Assembly: GCA_036502085.1 (NCBI GenBank)
Contig: DASXZD010000068.1
Span: 36,030 to 100,029, forward strand
From: PALSA-505 sp036502085
Lineage (GTDB): Bacteria; Actinomycetota; Actinomycetes; Streptosporangiales; Streptosporangiaceae
Direction of reading: 5' to 3'
Length of the DNA stretch: 64,000 nt
Part shown: positions 50,759 through 59,822 of the stretch, piece after piece
How the letters are laid out: every line of letters starts with the position of its first letter
How positions within the stretch are numbered: the first letter of the stretch is position 1
Program-made: the position numbers and the translations under genes
Notes under the pieces: generated by a model
What the model was told of the DNA's origin: nothing
The model's input: only the letters and a program-made list of their open reading frames with translations
The model's database searches: none

Positions 50759-51751
50759 CTATGCCGCGGCCGCCTCCATCTGGGGCGGGATTTCAGGGAC
50801 GACCGACCGCTCCAGCCTCCGCTTGCGCAGGTAGGCGACCCACCAGCCGATCCCGCGGAACGCGCACACAATGGATGTCGCGAAGAACAGGGTGTAGACG
50901 ATGTTGAATTCCATCAGGAAGGCGTAGACGATCGCGACCGAGCTGCCGAACATGAACTGGGCGCGCGGCGAGGACGGTGACGTTCCCGGGTCGGTGATCA
51001 TGTAGTTCGTGAACAGCACGAAGGCGACGCCGGTCATGGCACTGAGCGCCGTATTGAGCTGGACTCCCCACAGCAAGTGCCGGAGGAAGGCCTGGATCAT
51101 GAACGCGCCCATCCAGCCGACGATCAGCGGGATCTTCCTGGTCAGCATGGCGTTGAGCACCGTGCCGGAGGTCAGGATGATCAGCGGGATCATGATCCTC
51201 CAGTAGGAGTTCGCCCACTCGGTGAACTGGTAAGGCGGTGCGATGCTGACCCACGAGCCGAACAGCAGCAGCGAGACGCTGATGCCGAAGTTGGACGGGT
51301 TCATGAAGTGCCGGAACCGGCCCTTGATGGGTGCCCGCAGGAAGTGCTTCTGGCTGACCGAGATGATCACGGCGAACATCACCGGCCAGAACTGGTTGTT
51401 GGCGTAGAGCAGCATGTTGCAGGCCAGGGCGGTGATGTGGGCGGGCAGCAGGAACTCCATCAGCCCGCGCGGGCCGCGGCCGCGGAACCCCGGCTGGCGG
51501 CGCTCGGCCCACGCGCTGATTATCTCGAACACGATGTCGGTCGTGTATCCGGCGGCGATGGCCAGGAACGGCCAGAGCCACGGCTGCTCGAAGCCGAGCA
51601 TGGTGTAGCCGAAGATGTTGAAGGCGCTGATCGAGATCGCGAAGTTTCGCAGCGCGAGGTAGCGCGGATCGGCCGGGGCTTTGGTCTTCGCCGGCCGAGC
51701 GGGCGGCGGGGCCGCCGCGGTGGCGTCGGCCGGCGTAGTGATCGCGGTCAT
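50759..51751 (-). CDS. unbU: UnbU-type integral membrane protein (RnfD/NqrB-like)
   Basis: 330 aa with about eight to ten hydrophobic helices after an Ala/Pro-rich cytoplasmic leader. The segment FVLFTNYMITDPGTSPSSPRAQFMFGSSVAI recalls the flavin-bearing loop of NqrB/RnfD subunits. UnbU proteins are conserved in enediyne cassettes; proposed roles include electron transfer or transport in the membrane. Start ATG 51751 overlaps the UnbV stop, so the two are translated together. Confidence 0.94.
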   Translation of the reverse strand: MTAITTPADATAAAPPPARPAKTKAPADPRYLALRNFAISISAFNIFGYTMLGFEQPWLWPFLAIAAGYTTDIVFEIISAWAERRQPGFRGRGPRGLMEFLLPAHITALACNMLLYANNQFWPVMFAVIISVSQKHFLRAPIKGRFRHFMNPSNFGISVSLLLFGSWVSIAPPYQFTEWANSYWRIMIPLIILTSGTVLNAMLTRKIPLIVGWMGAFMIQAFLRHLLWGVQLNTALSAMTGVAFVLFTNYMITDPGTSPSSPRAQFMFGSSVAIVYAFLMEFNIVYTLFFATSIVCAFRGIGWWVAYLRKRRLERSVVPEIPPQMEAAAA

Positions 51752-53724
51752 CGGCTCGGTACCTCCTTGACGGTACTGGTGAGGAACAGGTCATGGGTGC
51801 CCGGCATGAGCTGCAGCGTCTGCTGGTGCAGCCCGCTGGGGGTTGACCACCGCAGATGGACGGTCACCGGTCCGTGGTAGGAGCCCAGGCCGAAGTAAAT
51901 CTCCATGCTCGACTTGCCGCTGTGCCCGCTGCCGCCGTCGAGCTGGGCGATCTGGGTGTGCCCGTCCGGCAGGTCGATCTGGGCGGTGGCTCCGTAGGCC
52001 GGACTGCCGATGTTCTGCAGGCCCTGCCCTCCGCTGCCGCCGGCCACCGGCCGGAACAGCTGCAGACCCAGGTAGGCGCCGCGATGCCGTGCCTGGTTCG
52101 CGTAGAAGGCGGGCGGTCCCCACTGCCTGGCCACCGCGAAGTCCAGCCGGCCATCGGCGCGGGTGTCGGCGGTGGCGATCCCCCGGGTCGGGGTCGGGGC
52201 GCACAGCCCGAGCCGCTTGCTGATGTTCACGTAGCCGCCGGCCGGCGCCTTAGCGTAAAAGGCGATGCATTGATGACCCGCAATGTCGTCACCGGGCTCC
52301 ACGAGCGGCCACGACGCGGGGTTGGTATAGACCTGATCGTTGGTCATGGCCATCTCCTGCAGCCAGGGCCACCGGTCGAGCTTTCCCTTGATGAACCCGT
52401 CGGCCTGGACCACGGCCATGTTGCCGCTATTGGTGAAGTCGCCCATCTTCAGGTCCCAGCCCCAGCCGGTCCAGGCCATTCCCTCCTGATCCGCCTTCTG
52501 GGCGAATGGCGCCAGGCCTGACGCGAGGTCCTTCTTCGCCGCCGCGTCGTTAGCCGCGGTGTTCATCCAGACGAAATTGCTTTCCTCGAGTCCCCACGCG
52601 GTGGTGATATTGCTGACCATCATGTCGAACCTGCCGTTGTCGGCCAGGTCGCCGAAGGTGACGCCCATGCCCTTGAACGAGTCCTTGCCGAGCTGGAAGG
52701 ACTTCGGGGTCATCGGCGTGCGTTCTCCGATCGCATTGCTGAACTTGATGTAGCCGGGCGTCGAGACGTTGTAGAGCAGGTGATCGGGGCCGAAGTCGTT
52801 GGCGATGTAGAGGTCGGGCAGCCCGTTGCCGGTCAGGTCGGCGCTCGCCGCGGCCAGCGTCCAGCCGGTGGAATATTGGTAGGGAACCGCTTCCTGCTCC
52901 AGCTTGTACCTGACGGTCGGATGCGGGCCCGACGTCCCGCCCATCCAGCGGAAGACGTAGTCGCCGCCCCCGTTCTTGGCGTCAGACATCGAAGAGTTCA
53001 TCTGGACGTTGTCCACGCCGCGCGGGTTCAGCACGTCCGAGATCGGGAAGTAGTTGCCGACGAAGATGTCGGGGTGCCCGGTGCCCGCGAAGCTGGCGAT
53101 GCTCACCGCGTTGGTGTTCCACTGCGGTCCGGCGTACTGCCCGAACTGCGCCAGTTCCGGGACCAACTCGGCCGGCTGATAGGCGCTCGGGGACGGGCTG
53201 GTGGCGGTGGAGCGGGCCAGGAACACGATCGGCGTGCGGCCCCAGTAGTAGACCAGGAAGTCAGTGCGGCCGTCCTGGTTGAAGTCGCCGGGAGCGCAGC
53301 CCATCGGCGCCATCGTCGAGTTCATCGGCAGCGGCGCCGCGTTCAGCGCGAACGGCGTGAACCGGTCCGCGGCCGGCGCGGTCGGCGCGTAGGTCACGAC
53401 CACTTCGTCGGTTCGTGGGTCCACGATGCACATGCCGTCGTCGCGGCCGTGTCCGGTGACGTCGGTCAGGGCGATGCCCGCCCCAACCGAGGAGATCCAT
53501 GACCGTATGTGCTGGTAGGCCGGGTTCACCGGGCGAATATTCTGCGTGGGGTGATAACCGGGCGGCACGGCGATCGGCAGTTGCTTGAACTTGTACTGCG
53601 CCGCCACTTGAGCCGCCCCCGAGGGGCCGGCCTTCGCGAAATTAACGCCGAAGAACATCGCAATGACCACGATAATGGCGCTCAAGCCTGGTACAAATAC
53701 GCGCATCCGGGTACGCGAGACCAT
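51748..53724 (-). CDS. unbV: UnbV-type FG-GAP/ASPIC (CRTAC1-like) protein
   Basis: 658 aa. An N-terminal anchor or signal (VFVPGLSAIIVVIAMFFGVNFAKAG) precedes FG-GAP beta-propeller repeats (DFNQDGRTDFLVYYWG, GNGLPDLYIANDFGPDHLLYN, GDLADNGRFDMMVSNI), and the C-terminus is an ASPIC/UnbV domain (DTRADGRLDFAVARQWG, YLGLQLFRPVAGG). It probably acts outside or at the face of the membrane beside UnbU. ATG 53724 is chosen over the longer frame to 53772 because GAGG lies just upstream. A motif copy is at 53908-53923. Confidence 0.95.
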   Translation of the reverse strand: MVSRTRMRVFVPGLSAIIVVIAMFFGVNFAKAGPSGAAQVAAQYKFKQLPIAVPPGYHPTQNIRPVNPAYQHIRSWISSVGAGIALTDVTGHGRDDGMCIVDPRTDEVVVTYAPTAPAADRFTPFALNAAPLPMNSTMAPMGCAPGDFNQDGRTDFLVYYWGRTPIVFLARSTATSPSPSAYQPAELVPELAQFGQYAGPQWNTNAVSIASFAGTGHPDIFVGNYFPISDVLNPRGVDNVQMNSSMSDAKNGGGDYVFRWMGGTSGPHPTVRYKLEQEAVPYQYSTGWTLAAASADLTGNGLPDLYIANDFGPDHLLYNVSTPGYIKFSNAIGERTPMTPKSFQLGKDSFKGMGVTFGDLADNGRFDMMVSNITTAWGLEESNFVWMNTAANDAAAKKDLASGLAPFAQKADQEGMAWTGWGWDLKMGDFTNSGNMAVVQADGFIKGKLDRWPWLQEMAMTNDQVYTNPASWPLVEPGDDIAGHQCIAFYAKAPAGGYVNISKRLGLCAPTPTRGIATADTRADGRLDFAVARQWGPPAFYANQARHRGAYLGLQLFRPVAGGSGGQGLQNIGSPAYGATAQIDLPDGHTQIAQLDGGSGHSGKSSMEIYFGLGSYHGPVTVHLRWSTPSGLHQQTLQLMPGTHDLFLTSTVKEVPSR

Positions 53725-53907
53725 CATTTCCTCACAGGAAGTCGTTGGAATACGCCGATTCAGGGACTGCACCGGGATAATTCAGGGGTGCGTATTAAAT
53801 TGAGGTCATCCTGCGGCGCGCCCCGCCTGGCGGGCGAGGCTGCCTGGTCCGCCGCCCGCGCGAGGTAGTCAGACATACCCCCATGCTTGAGCCCGAGCCA
53901 TTTGCGA

Positions 53908-53923
53908 ACAACCTCCGTATTGC
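53908..53923 (-). promoter_or_regulatory. 16-bp cluster motif
   Basis: On the minus strand it reads GCAATACGGAGGTTGT, 183 bp upstream of unbV. The divergent 391-bp region 53725-54115 holds this site and the ribosome binding sites, and no gene. Confidence 0.5.
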
Positions 53924-54115
53924 TATGCCGGAGGCCAGACCTGAGTCGGCCCGCGCGGCGACGGAGCCCGGCGGTAAAAGCGGCATACAGGGAGGGCAAG
54001 GCCCGATAAGCCGGCCAGGTCTGGCCCGCTCATAATTAGCCCCACGACATTGCCGTGATGTGTCCGGCATGATGTCGCACCCGGGGAACTCGGTCCGAGA
54101 CAGGAGGGCAAACAC

Positions 54116-54919
54116 GTGACTGATATTCAGGACGTGCTCACAGACCTGAACACCGATTGCGACGAGATAGACCGGCTTGTAGTCGGCCTGAAGGAATCCC
54201 AGTGGCAATTGCCTACCCCGGCTCCGGGGTGGACGATTGCGCACCAGATTGCTCATCTGACGGCGACATTCCAGATGGCCGCGACGGCGGCTGCCGATCC
54301 GGGGGCGTTCCGGGCGTTCCTGGCGGGAATCAGTACCGACTTTACGGCCAATGTGGCGGCCGCCATGGCGCCCTATCTGGCCCTGCGGCCCACCGAACTG
54401 CTCGGCCGGTGGCAGGCCGAGCGGGCGCACGTGACTAACGCGCTGGCCGCCGTCCCGCCCGGTGAGGTGGTGCCCTGGCTCGTGCGTCCCCTGCCGCCCG
54501 TGATCCTGGCCTGCGCCGGGATCATGGAGGCGTTCGCCCACGGTCAGGACATCGCCGACGCCCTGGGGGAACAGCGCGAGCAGACCGACCGCCTCAAGCA
54601 CCTGGTCATATTCGCGGCGCTGGTCTGGGACTTCGGGTACCAGGCGCGGGGGATGACCCCGCCGGACGTGCAGTTCCGCTACGTCATCACCGCTCCGTCC
54701 GGGGAGGTGTGGACGTTCGGCCCGCCGGACGCCACCCAGGTGATCGAGGGCCCGGCCGCCGACTTCTGCCTGCTGGTGACCCGGCGCCGGCACCGTGACG
54801 ATCTCTCGATCACCGCCAGCGGCGCCGACGCCGAGCAATGGCTTGACATCGCCCAGGCCTATCGCGGGCCGGCCGGGGAAGGCCGCACTCCCGGCCAGTT
54901 CGCCGCCGCCCGCCGCTAG
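54116..54919 (+). CDS. DinB-like metal-binding protein, TIGR03084 family (mycothiol-dependent isomerase-like)
   Basis: 267 aa from GTG 54116, with AGGAGGG upstream. The N-terminal DinB/maleylpyruvate-isomerase-like four-helix part has the metal-ligand pattern GWTIAHQIAHLTATF and later EAFAHGQDIADALG; the C-terminal half has the wedge domain typical of TIGR03084. Family members are thought to use mycothiol; some act as thiol transferases in detoxification. In this setting it could disarm an electrophile, but that is inference. Confidence 0.87.
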   Translation: MTDIQDVLTDLNTDCDEIDRLVVGLKESQWQLPTPAPGWTIAHQIAHLTATFQMAATAAADPGAFRAFLAGISTDFTANVAAAMAPYLALRPTELLGRWQAERAHVTNALAAVPPGEVVPWLVRPLPPVILACAGIMEAFAHGQDIADALGEQREQTDRLKHLVIFAALVWDFGYQARGMTPPDVQFRYVITAPSGEVWTFGPPDATQVIEGPAADFCLLVTRRRHRDDLSITASGADAEQWLDIAQAYRGPAGEGRTPGQFAAARR

Positions 54920-54966
54920 CTCCCCGCCCGGGCGGGCCGCGGTGCTGACCGCGGCCCGCCCGGCCG

Positions 54967-55842
54967 TCATGCTCGCCTTCTGTCGTTCCAGGCCACGGGC
55001 GTCGGCCCGCGCCGGGGCGGCCTGCGCGCGGCAGCGGGGTCCGGAACCGGCTGCGCCGGATCCAGCCTCTGCTCGCACTCGGCACCGACCGGCTCAAGGT
55101 CGGGAACCGCGAAAAGAATCGGCAGGTCGGTCAGGCGCCTAGGGCGCAGCGCCACGACCGAGGGGCTGACCGCTCCTGGCGTCACGGTCACGCTGCCGTG
55201 CCCTCCGACGAGCAGCGACCTGTGGGTCCACGGCTCGGGCTCCGAGCTGTCGGCCACCGCCACCGCCCGGATGTACCACTCGCCGGCCGGGATCCCGGCT
55301 AGCCGGTAGGAGGTAGGCCGCCCCGGACAGGCCTGCAGGATGACCGACGCCGCCGGGCGTCCCTGGACGATCGGCGTCGTAAATGCGCCCAGGTACACCC
55401 AGGCCGCCGAGTAGCGGGACGGCAACTCGACCCGGCCTGCCACGCACCCCTGCGGCTGCGGCGCAGGCTGGGCCAGCGCAGCCCGGCGCGACGGCGACGG
55501 CTCAGGCGCGCTGCGCACGGGGCTGTGCCACAGCCGCCGGAAGCGGCTCGGCGAGAGCCCGACGCTTTCGGTGAACCGGTTGGTGAATGAGCCCAGGCTG
55601 TTGTAGCCGACCGCCAGCGAGATGTCGGTGACGCTGAGCGAGGTGGACGCCAGCATCCGCTTTGCTTCATAAATGCGGACCGCCGAGAGGAACCGGCCCG
55701 GCGACACGCCCGTCGCTTCCCTGAAAACACGGGAGAAATGGAAGCGGCTGAGCATGGCGCTTCTTGCTATATCCGCGAGTGACAGCGGCTCGCTGTAGCT
55801 CTCGCGCATGTGCACGATAGCTAATTCGATCGGACTTTTCAC
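54967..55842 (-). CDS. AraC-family transcriptional regulator
   Basis: 291 aa from GTG 55842, with GGAGG 7 nt upstream. Two helix-turn-helix motifs occupy about residues 15-105 (LSLADIARSAMLSRFHFSRVFREATGVSPGRFLSAVRIYEAKRML, then VTDISLAVGYNSLGSFTNRFTESVGLSPSRFRRLWH). The DNA-binding domain is thus N-terminal, and a long C-terminal sensor follows, the reverse of classical AraC. The C-terminal domain contains beta-rich blocks but no recognised ligand site. It may regulate the right end of the cluster or the redox genes upstream of it. Confidence 0.9.
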   Translation of the reverse strand: MKSPIELAIVHMRESYSEPLSLADIARSAMLSRFHFSRVFREATGVSPGRFLSAVRIYEAKRMLASTSLSVTDISLAVGYNSLGSFTNRFTESVGLSPSRFRRLWHSPVRSAPEPSPSRRAALAQPAPQPQGCVAGRVELPSRYSAAWVYLGAFTTPIVQGRPAASVILQACPGRPTSYRLAGIPAGEWYIRAVAVADSSEPEPWTHRSLLVGGHGSVTVTPGAVSPSVVALRPRRLTDLPILFAVPDLEPVGAECEQRLDPAQPVPDPAAARRPPRRGPTPVAWNDRRRA

Positions 55843-56165
55843 GCGATTACCTCCGATAGCTGCACCATTACCTACAAACGGTGCGCTTCGGAACTCGGCT
55901 CTCGCCACGGGCGTGGTGCAGCCCCAGTACGCCGTCGCTTGAGCGGCGCTACTGGCAGTACAGCCCCGGTACATCCTCACTCGAGCCGCGCTCGCGGCCG
56001 GCCACAGGATGCCTACAACACGGCGACTGTACGAGGGATCTAGCTGGACTACCTGAAGCAGACGCAGCTAAACCTTGCGCTAACCGTAGCGCTGACTGAC
56101 CGGCTCGCACGGCAGAAACGCCGAGACCGGCAGAAGAATCTACGCGGATGCGAGATAGCCGCAGG
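55843..56165. other. gene-free stretch
   Basis: This 323-bp gap contains the AraC ribosome binding site at its left end. Around 55916-55995 two imperfect copies of a CAGCCCC(A/G)GTAC...-type sequence lie next to each other. No supported gene or terminator is seen. Confidence 0.5.
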
Positions 56166-57287
56166 CTACGGACGGTAACCAGGACTACGTGTGTTCGAAG
56201 GGCCGTCCGGGCGAGCCGGCGTGACGGGCTCGCCCAGCCACGCTCCTGCCCGGCGCGCCGCGGCCATGCTGGCCCAGGAGGTGAACGCGATCAGTTCCTC
56301 GTCGCGGGGCTGGCCACCGCGGAACGCCTCGATGTCCGCCCGGATGACCTGGTAGGGGGCGAAGGCCGTGAGCAACGCCAGGCGGCCGGCCGGGCGGGCC
56401 GCGGCCGGCAGCCCGGCGACGATGTCGTCGGCCCAGGCACGGCTCGGCCCTGGGGCCTGGCCGTCCCACCCGGCCAGCTCGCCGCGGATCAGCTCGCGCA
56501 CCGGCTCCGGCACCGCGGGCGCTCCGGCGGCCTCGATGGCCGCGATCGCCCGCGCGAACGCATCGGCGATGACCGGGTTGCCCGCGGCCCAGCGCAGATC
56601 GTCAGGCTGTGCCGCCGCGGGCAGCAGGGCCAGCGAGGCGCCGGGCTCAGGGCGGCCGGCCGATGCCGACCGCAGCATCCGGCCCAGCACGCGCATCATG
56701 CCGCCGGCCACCGGGCCGGGCACGGCCGCCGGGAGCGGGCTCTCGGCGAGGAACAGGGTGACCATCCGGTTCAGGTACTGGAAGGTCACCGCCACCCCGG
56801 CCAGCTCGGCGAGCTGGCCGGCCGGGAACGGCGGGATGCCGCCGCGCGCGGTATCCCGCCGCCCGCTCGAGCGGGCCCAGCGGGCGATTCCGGCGAGCGC
56901 GGGGTCGGCCATCGACTCGATACGGTCGCCGGCCAGGGCGGCGGCGTCGCGCCCGTGGTCCAGGCCGCCCAGGGCGGCGTTGTGCACTGAGACGCAGTAC
57001 GGGCAGGCGTTCTCGACCGACACCGCGGCCGCCACCATCTCCTTCGCCGCCCGCTCGGCCTGGCCCTGGGCTACCAGCGTCTCCCGCAGCATGACCCACG
57101 AGGCCGCGAGCGGGCCGGGCGCGGGCGAATGCAGGGCGACCGGCGGTGCGAGCATGCCGAAGTCGCGCTCGACCTGCGCGTAGACCGCGGCGACCAGGCC
57201 CGCCGCGGCGGCGGGCCGGACCGGTGAGACATACCGGATCTGGTCCAGCGCCCGGCGCAGCGCCCGCTGGGCGACGGTCGCGCTCAT
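56166..57287 (-). CDS. AhpD/carboxymuconolactone decarboxylase-like protein, long form
   Basis: 373 aa. The CxxC motif NACPYCVSVHNAALGG (about residues 94-109) marks the AhpD core; a second helical domain with similar architecture follows at about residues 200-340 but lacks the cysteines. Such two-domain forms often accompany oxidoreductases. It is 58 bp downstream of the GMC oxidoreductase gene on the same strand, so DUF5987-GMC-AhpD may be one transcript. Start ATG 57287. Confidence 0.82.
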   Translation of the reverse strand: MSATVAQRALRRALDQIRYVSPVRPAAAAGLVAAVYAQVERDFGMLAPPVALHSPAPGPLAASWVMLRETLVAQGQAERAAKEMVAAAVSVENACPYCVSVHNAALGGLDHGRDAAALAGDRIESMADPALAGIARWARSSGRRDTARGGIPPFPAGQLAELAGVAVTFQYLNRMVTLFLAESPLPAAVPGPVAGGMMRVLGRMLRSASAGRPEPGASLALLPAAAQPDDLRWAAGNPVIADAFARAIAAIEAAGAPAVPEPVRELIRGELAGWDGQAPGPSRAWADDIVAGLPAAARPAGRLALLTAFAPYQVIRADIEAFRGGQPRDEELIAFTSWASMAAARRAGAWLGEPVTPARPDGPSNTRSPGYRP

Positions 57288-57345
57288 CCGCGCCCGCTCA
57301 CTGCGCCTGGCCCTTCCATCAGCCGACCGTCCTGCCTGGCCGCAT

Positions 57346-58986
57346 TCAACTGGCCGTACTGGCGGTGGCGCGGCGGGCGCCGGTGACGTTCACCGGCACC
57401 GGCGCTCCGTACGTGACCCGCACGCCTCGCTCTTGCGCGGCACGCACGATGCCGGGCATGGCGCGCTCGGCCAGCGCGGAGATCGTCAGGGCCGGGTTGA
57501 CCGTGAGCGCGCCGGGCACCGCCGAGCCGTCCGTCACGAAGATGCCCGGATGATCGCGCAGCTCGTGCCCGTCATCCAGCGCGGAGGTCGCCGGGTCGTC
57601 TCCGATCCGGCAGGAGGCTAGCGGGTGGACGGTGTAGGCGCCGACCACATGGCGCGTCCACGGCAGCACCGTGGCCAGGCCGTCTCGCTCCAGGATGTCC
57701 CGCACGGCCGCGTCCGATTCGGCCCAGCCGCGCAGCGTGTTCTCCGACGGGGTGTACGCAAGCGTGCTCTGTCCGAGCATCTGCTGTGAGATGCGGACGG
57801 CGTTGCCGGTCGGCGGCGGCGGCCCGAACACGCCCTCGTTGTCGTCCTCGGACATCGTGAAGATGGTCAGCCACGAAGTCCAGCGCCGCAGCATCTCTTT
57901 CTTCTCCATGCCGAACCAGGACGGCCCCGACGGAGTCGGCGCCTGGGCCAGGATCGTGCCCAGGCCGGGCGGGAAGTAGAGCTGCTCGAGGGAGTACCGC
58001 GAGAACTCGGGCAGCTCCCCGTTGAGCCAGTCCCAGCACGCCACGCTCGGCCCACGGCCGATCTGGTTGCCCTCGTAGGCCTGTCCGCCGGGACGGGACA
58101 GGCTCAGCAGGTCGCGCACCTTGTCCTCGTTCAGCACGGCGGTATTGAGTCGCTCTCCGTTGCCGGAAAAGTAGCGGCCGACGGCATGCGGCATCGTGCC
58201 GAGCTCCGCCTCGGAACGCTGCAGGATCACCGGCGTGGCCCCCGCGCCGGCCGCCAGCACGATGATCTTGGCGTCGATCGTCCCGGATCCCGCCTGCACC
58301 CGGTAGTCCTCGTCGTCGATGACGTTAAAGTGCACCCGGTAGCCGCCGTCCTCCGTTCGCGACAGCCGCTGCACCTCGTGCATGGGCCGGATCTGCGCGC
58401 CGTGCGACAGGGCCGCGGGCAGGTAGTTCTGCAGCAGGGACCGCTTCGCGTCGAACCGGCACCCGGCCATCATCCAGTTGCAGTTCGTGCACATCGCGGT
58501 GTCGATGCCCACCGGCACCGGGTTCGCCGTGTGCCCCGCGCGGTGACACGCGGCGGCCCAGAGCCCGCCAGGATAGGTGACCTCGCTCCAGTCCTGCCGG
58601 CTGACCGGCAGCGCCTCGACGACCCGGTCGTACCACGGCTCCAGGGTGTCGCGGTTCACGGCGGCCGGCCACATCGGCTTGCCGAGACTGCCACGCCGGC
58701 TGAAGATAAACCGCGGCGCGCGCGGCATCGTGGCAAAGAACACCACGCTGCCGCCGCCGACGCAGTTCCCGCCCAGCACGCTCATGCCCTGGCCGGCCAC
58801 GAAGTCGAAGATCCGCGTGGAGGACGAGCCCAGGATGAAATCCTGATCGAACTCCTCGCTCGACAGCCACGGCCCGCGCTCGAGTATCACGACCCTGGCG
58901 CCCCCGGCCGCCAGGTGATAGGCCGCGATCGCGCCGCCGAAGCCGCTGCCGATCACCACGATGTCGGTGCTCTCGGTGGTCGTCAT
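57346..58986 (-). CDS. GMC-family FAD oxidoreductase
   Basis: 546 aa. FAD-binding motif DIVVIGSGFGGAIAAYHLAAGGARVVILERG at the N-terminus; GGNCVGGGSVVFF and, near the C-terminus, VGAYTVHPLASCRIG with the catalytic-type His. It resembles cholesterol-oxidase/choline-dehydrogenase relatives acting on alcohols. Its start overlaps the stop of the DUF5987 gene (ATGA at 58986), a pairing common for this subgroup. No signal peptide. Confidence 0.92.
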   Translation of the reverse strand: MTTTESTDIVVIGSGFGGAIAAYHLAAGGARVVILERGPWLSSEEFDQDFILGSSSTRIFDFVAGQGMSVLGGNCVGGGSVVFFATMPRAPRFIFSRRGSLGKPMWPAAVNRDTLEPWYDRVVEALPVSRQDWSEVTYPGGLWAAACHRAGHTANPVPVGIDTAMCTNCNWMMAGCRFDAKRSLLQNYLPAALSHGAQIRPMHEVQRLSRTEDGGYRVHFNVIDDEDYRVQAGSGTIDAKIIVLAAGAGATPVILQRSEAELGTMPHAVGRYFSGNGERLNTAVLNEDKVRDLLSLSRPGGQAYEGNQIGRGPSVACWDWLNGELPEFSRYSLEQLYFPPGLGTILAQAPTPSGPSWFGMEKKEMLRRWTSWLTIFTMSEDDNEGVFGPPPPTGNAVRISQQMLGQSTLAYTPSENTLRGWAESDAAVRDILERDGLATVLPWTRHVVGAYTVHPLASCRIGDDPATSALDDGHELRDHPGIFVTDGSAVPGALTVNPALTISALAERAMPGIVRAAQERGVRVTYGAPVPVNVTGARRATASTAS

Positions 58987-59549
58987 CCTGGGTCTCCTGC
59001 CGGGGTGGTGTCGGGGTGGACGCTGGCGAGCTGACGGCCATAGGAGAAGTCAGCGAACCGCCACAGGCCATCGGCGTTAGGAGGGGCGAACCCCATCGTC
59101 GTCAGCCCGGGATGCCCGGCTGCGAGCGCGTCGGCGGTGTGCATGTGAGCCGCGGTATCGAAGGCCATGAAGCAGAACAGCGCGACCAGGATCCAGATAT
59201 CCCGCTCCGGGTGCTCGGGCGCGATCAGCGACTGCACGAGGGCGCTCCGGTCCGCGAACGGCAGCGCGACGAAGGACGGGATGGACGTGTCCAAGGCCAG
59301 TCCGCGCTCGGCCGCGTACGCCTGCGCGTGCCCGTTCAGGGCGACGGCGAGGTCACCGAGGCCATCCGCCACGCCCGTCGCGGACATCTGGAGCAGTTCG
59401 AGGGCGCCCGCCGCCACAGCGCCGGGCCCCGACGCGGCGCCTGCCACGGCGCGGTCGTCCGGCCCGCGCTTCTCGCCGGGCACGAAGGTGTCCGCGTAGG
59501 CCTCGAGCGTCAGCGTCCGGGACTGATCTTCATCCGGGTTATCCGACAC
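58983..59549 (-). CDS. DUF5987 family protein, partner of the GMC oxidoreductase
   Basis: 188 aa from GTG 59549, with AGGAGG 5 nt upstream, which decides against the longer frame to 59753. Motifs: TLTLEAYADTFVPGEKRGPDDRAVAGAASGPGAV and, C-terminal, FMAFDTAAHMHTADALAAGHPGLTTMGF. Members sit next to GMC oxidoreductases and look like small-subunit partners. Translation is coupled to the oxidoreductase. A CCGAACGG motif lies upstream at 59722. Confidence 0.85.
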   Translation of the reverse strand: MSDNPDEDQSRTLTLEAYADTFVPGEKRGPDDRAVAGAASGPGAVAAGALELLQMSATGVADGLGDLAVALNGHAQAYAAERGLALDTSIPSFVALPFADRSALVQSLIAPEHPERDIWILVALFCFMAFDTAAHMHTADALAAGHPGLTTMGFAPPNADGLWRFADFSYGRQLASVHPDTTPAGDPG

Positions 59550-59721
59550 GGGTTCCTCCTGTCGCAGTCCGCCTCGACTCATCGTCTGCCCGGCCGCCGC
59601 ACCCCGCTTCTCCCCGACTGCTCTCCACCCGTGCGCCCTCTGTGCGCTGCGGACCGCGGACGGTAGGTTCGCGCTGGCGGTGACCGACCTGCGCGAGCAG
59701 AGGCTGTTGCTAGCCCGCGAA

Positions 59722-59729
59722 CCGTTCGG
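59722..59729 (-). promoter_or_regulatory. CCGAACGG motif, reverse orientation
   Basis: On the minus strand it reads AATTTATTCCGAACGGTTC, 172 bp upstream of the DUF5987 start. No convincing 16-bp motif accompanies it. Confidence 0.45.
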
Positions 59730-59822
59730 AATAAATTCGATCTTCTCTGCCATGCGCGGCGGCCGGCCTCAGTGAGCGCTGGATCCGCGCGGGCTGGGCC
59801 TTTCAGAGGCGGCGCGGTCGCG

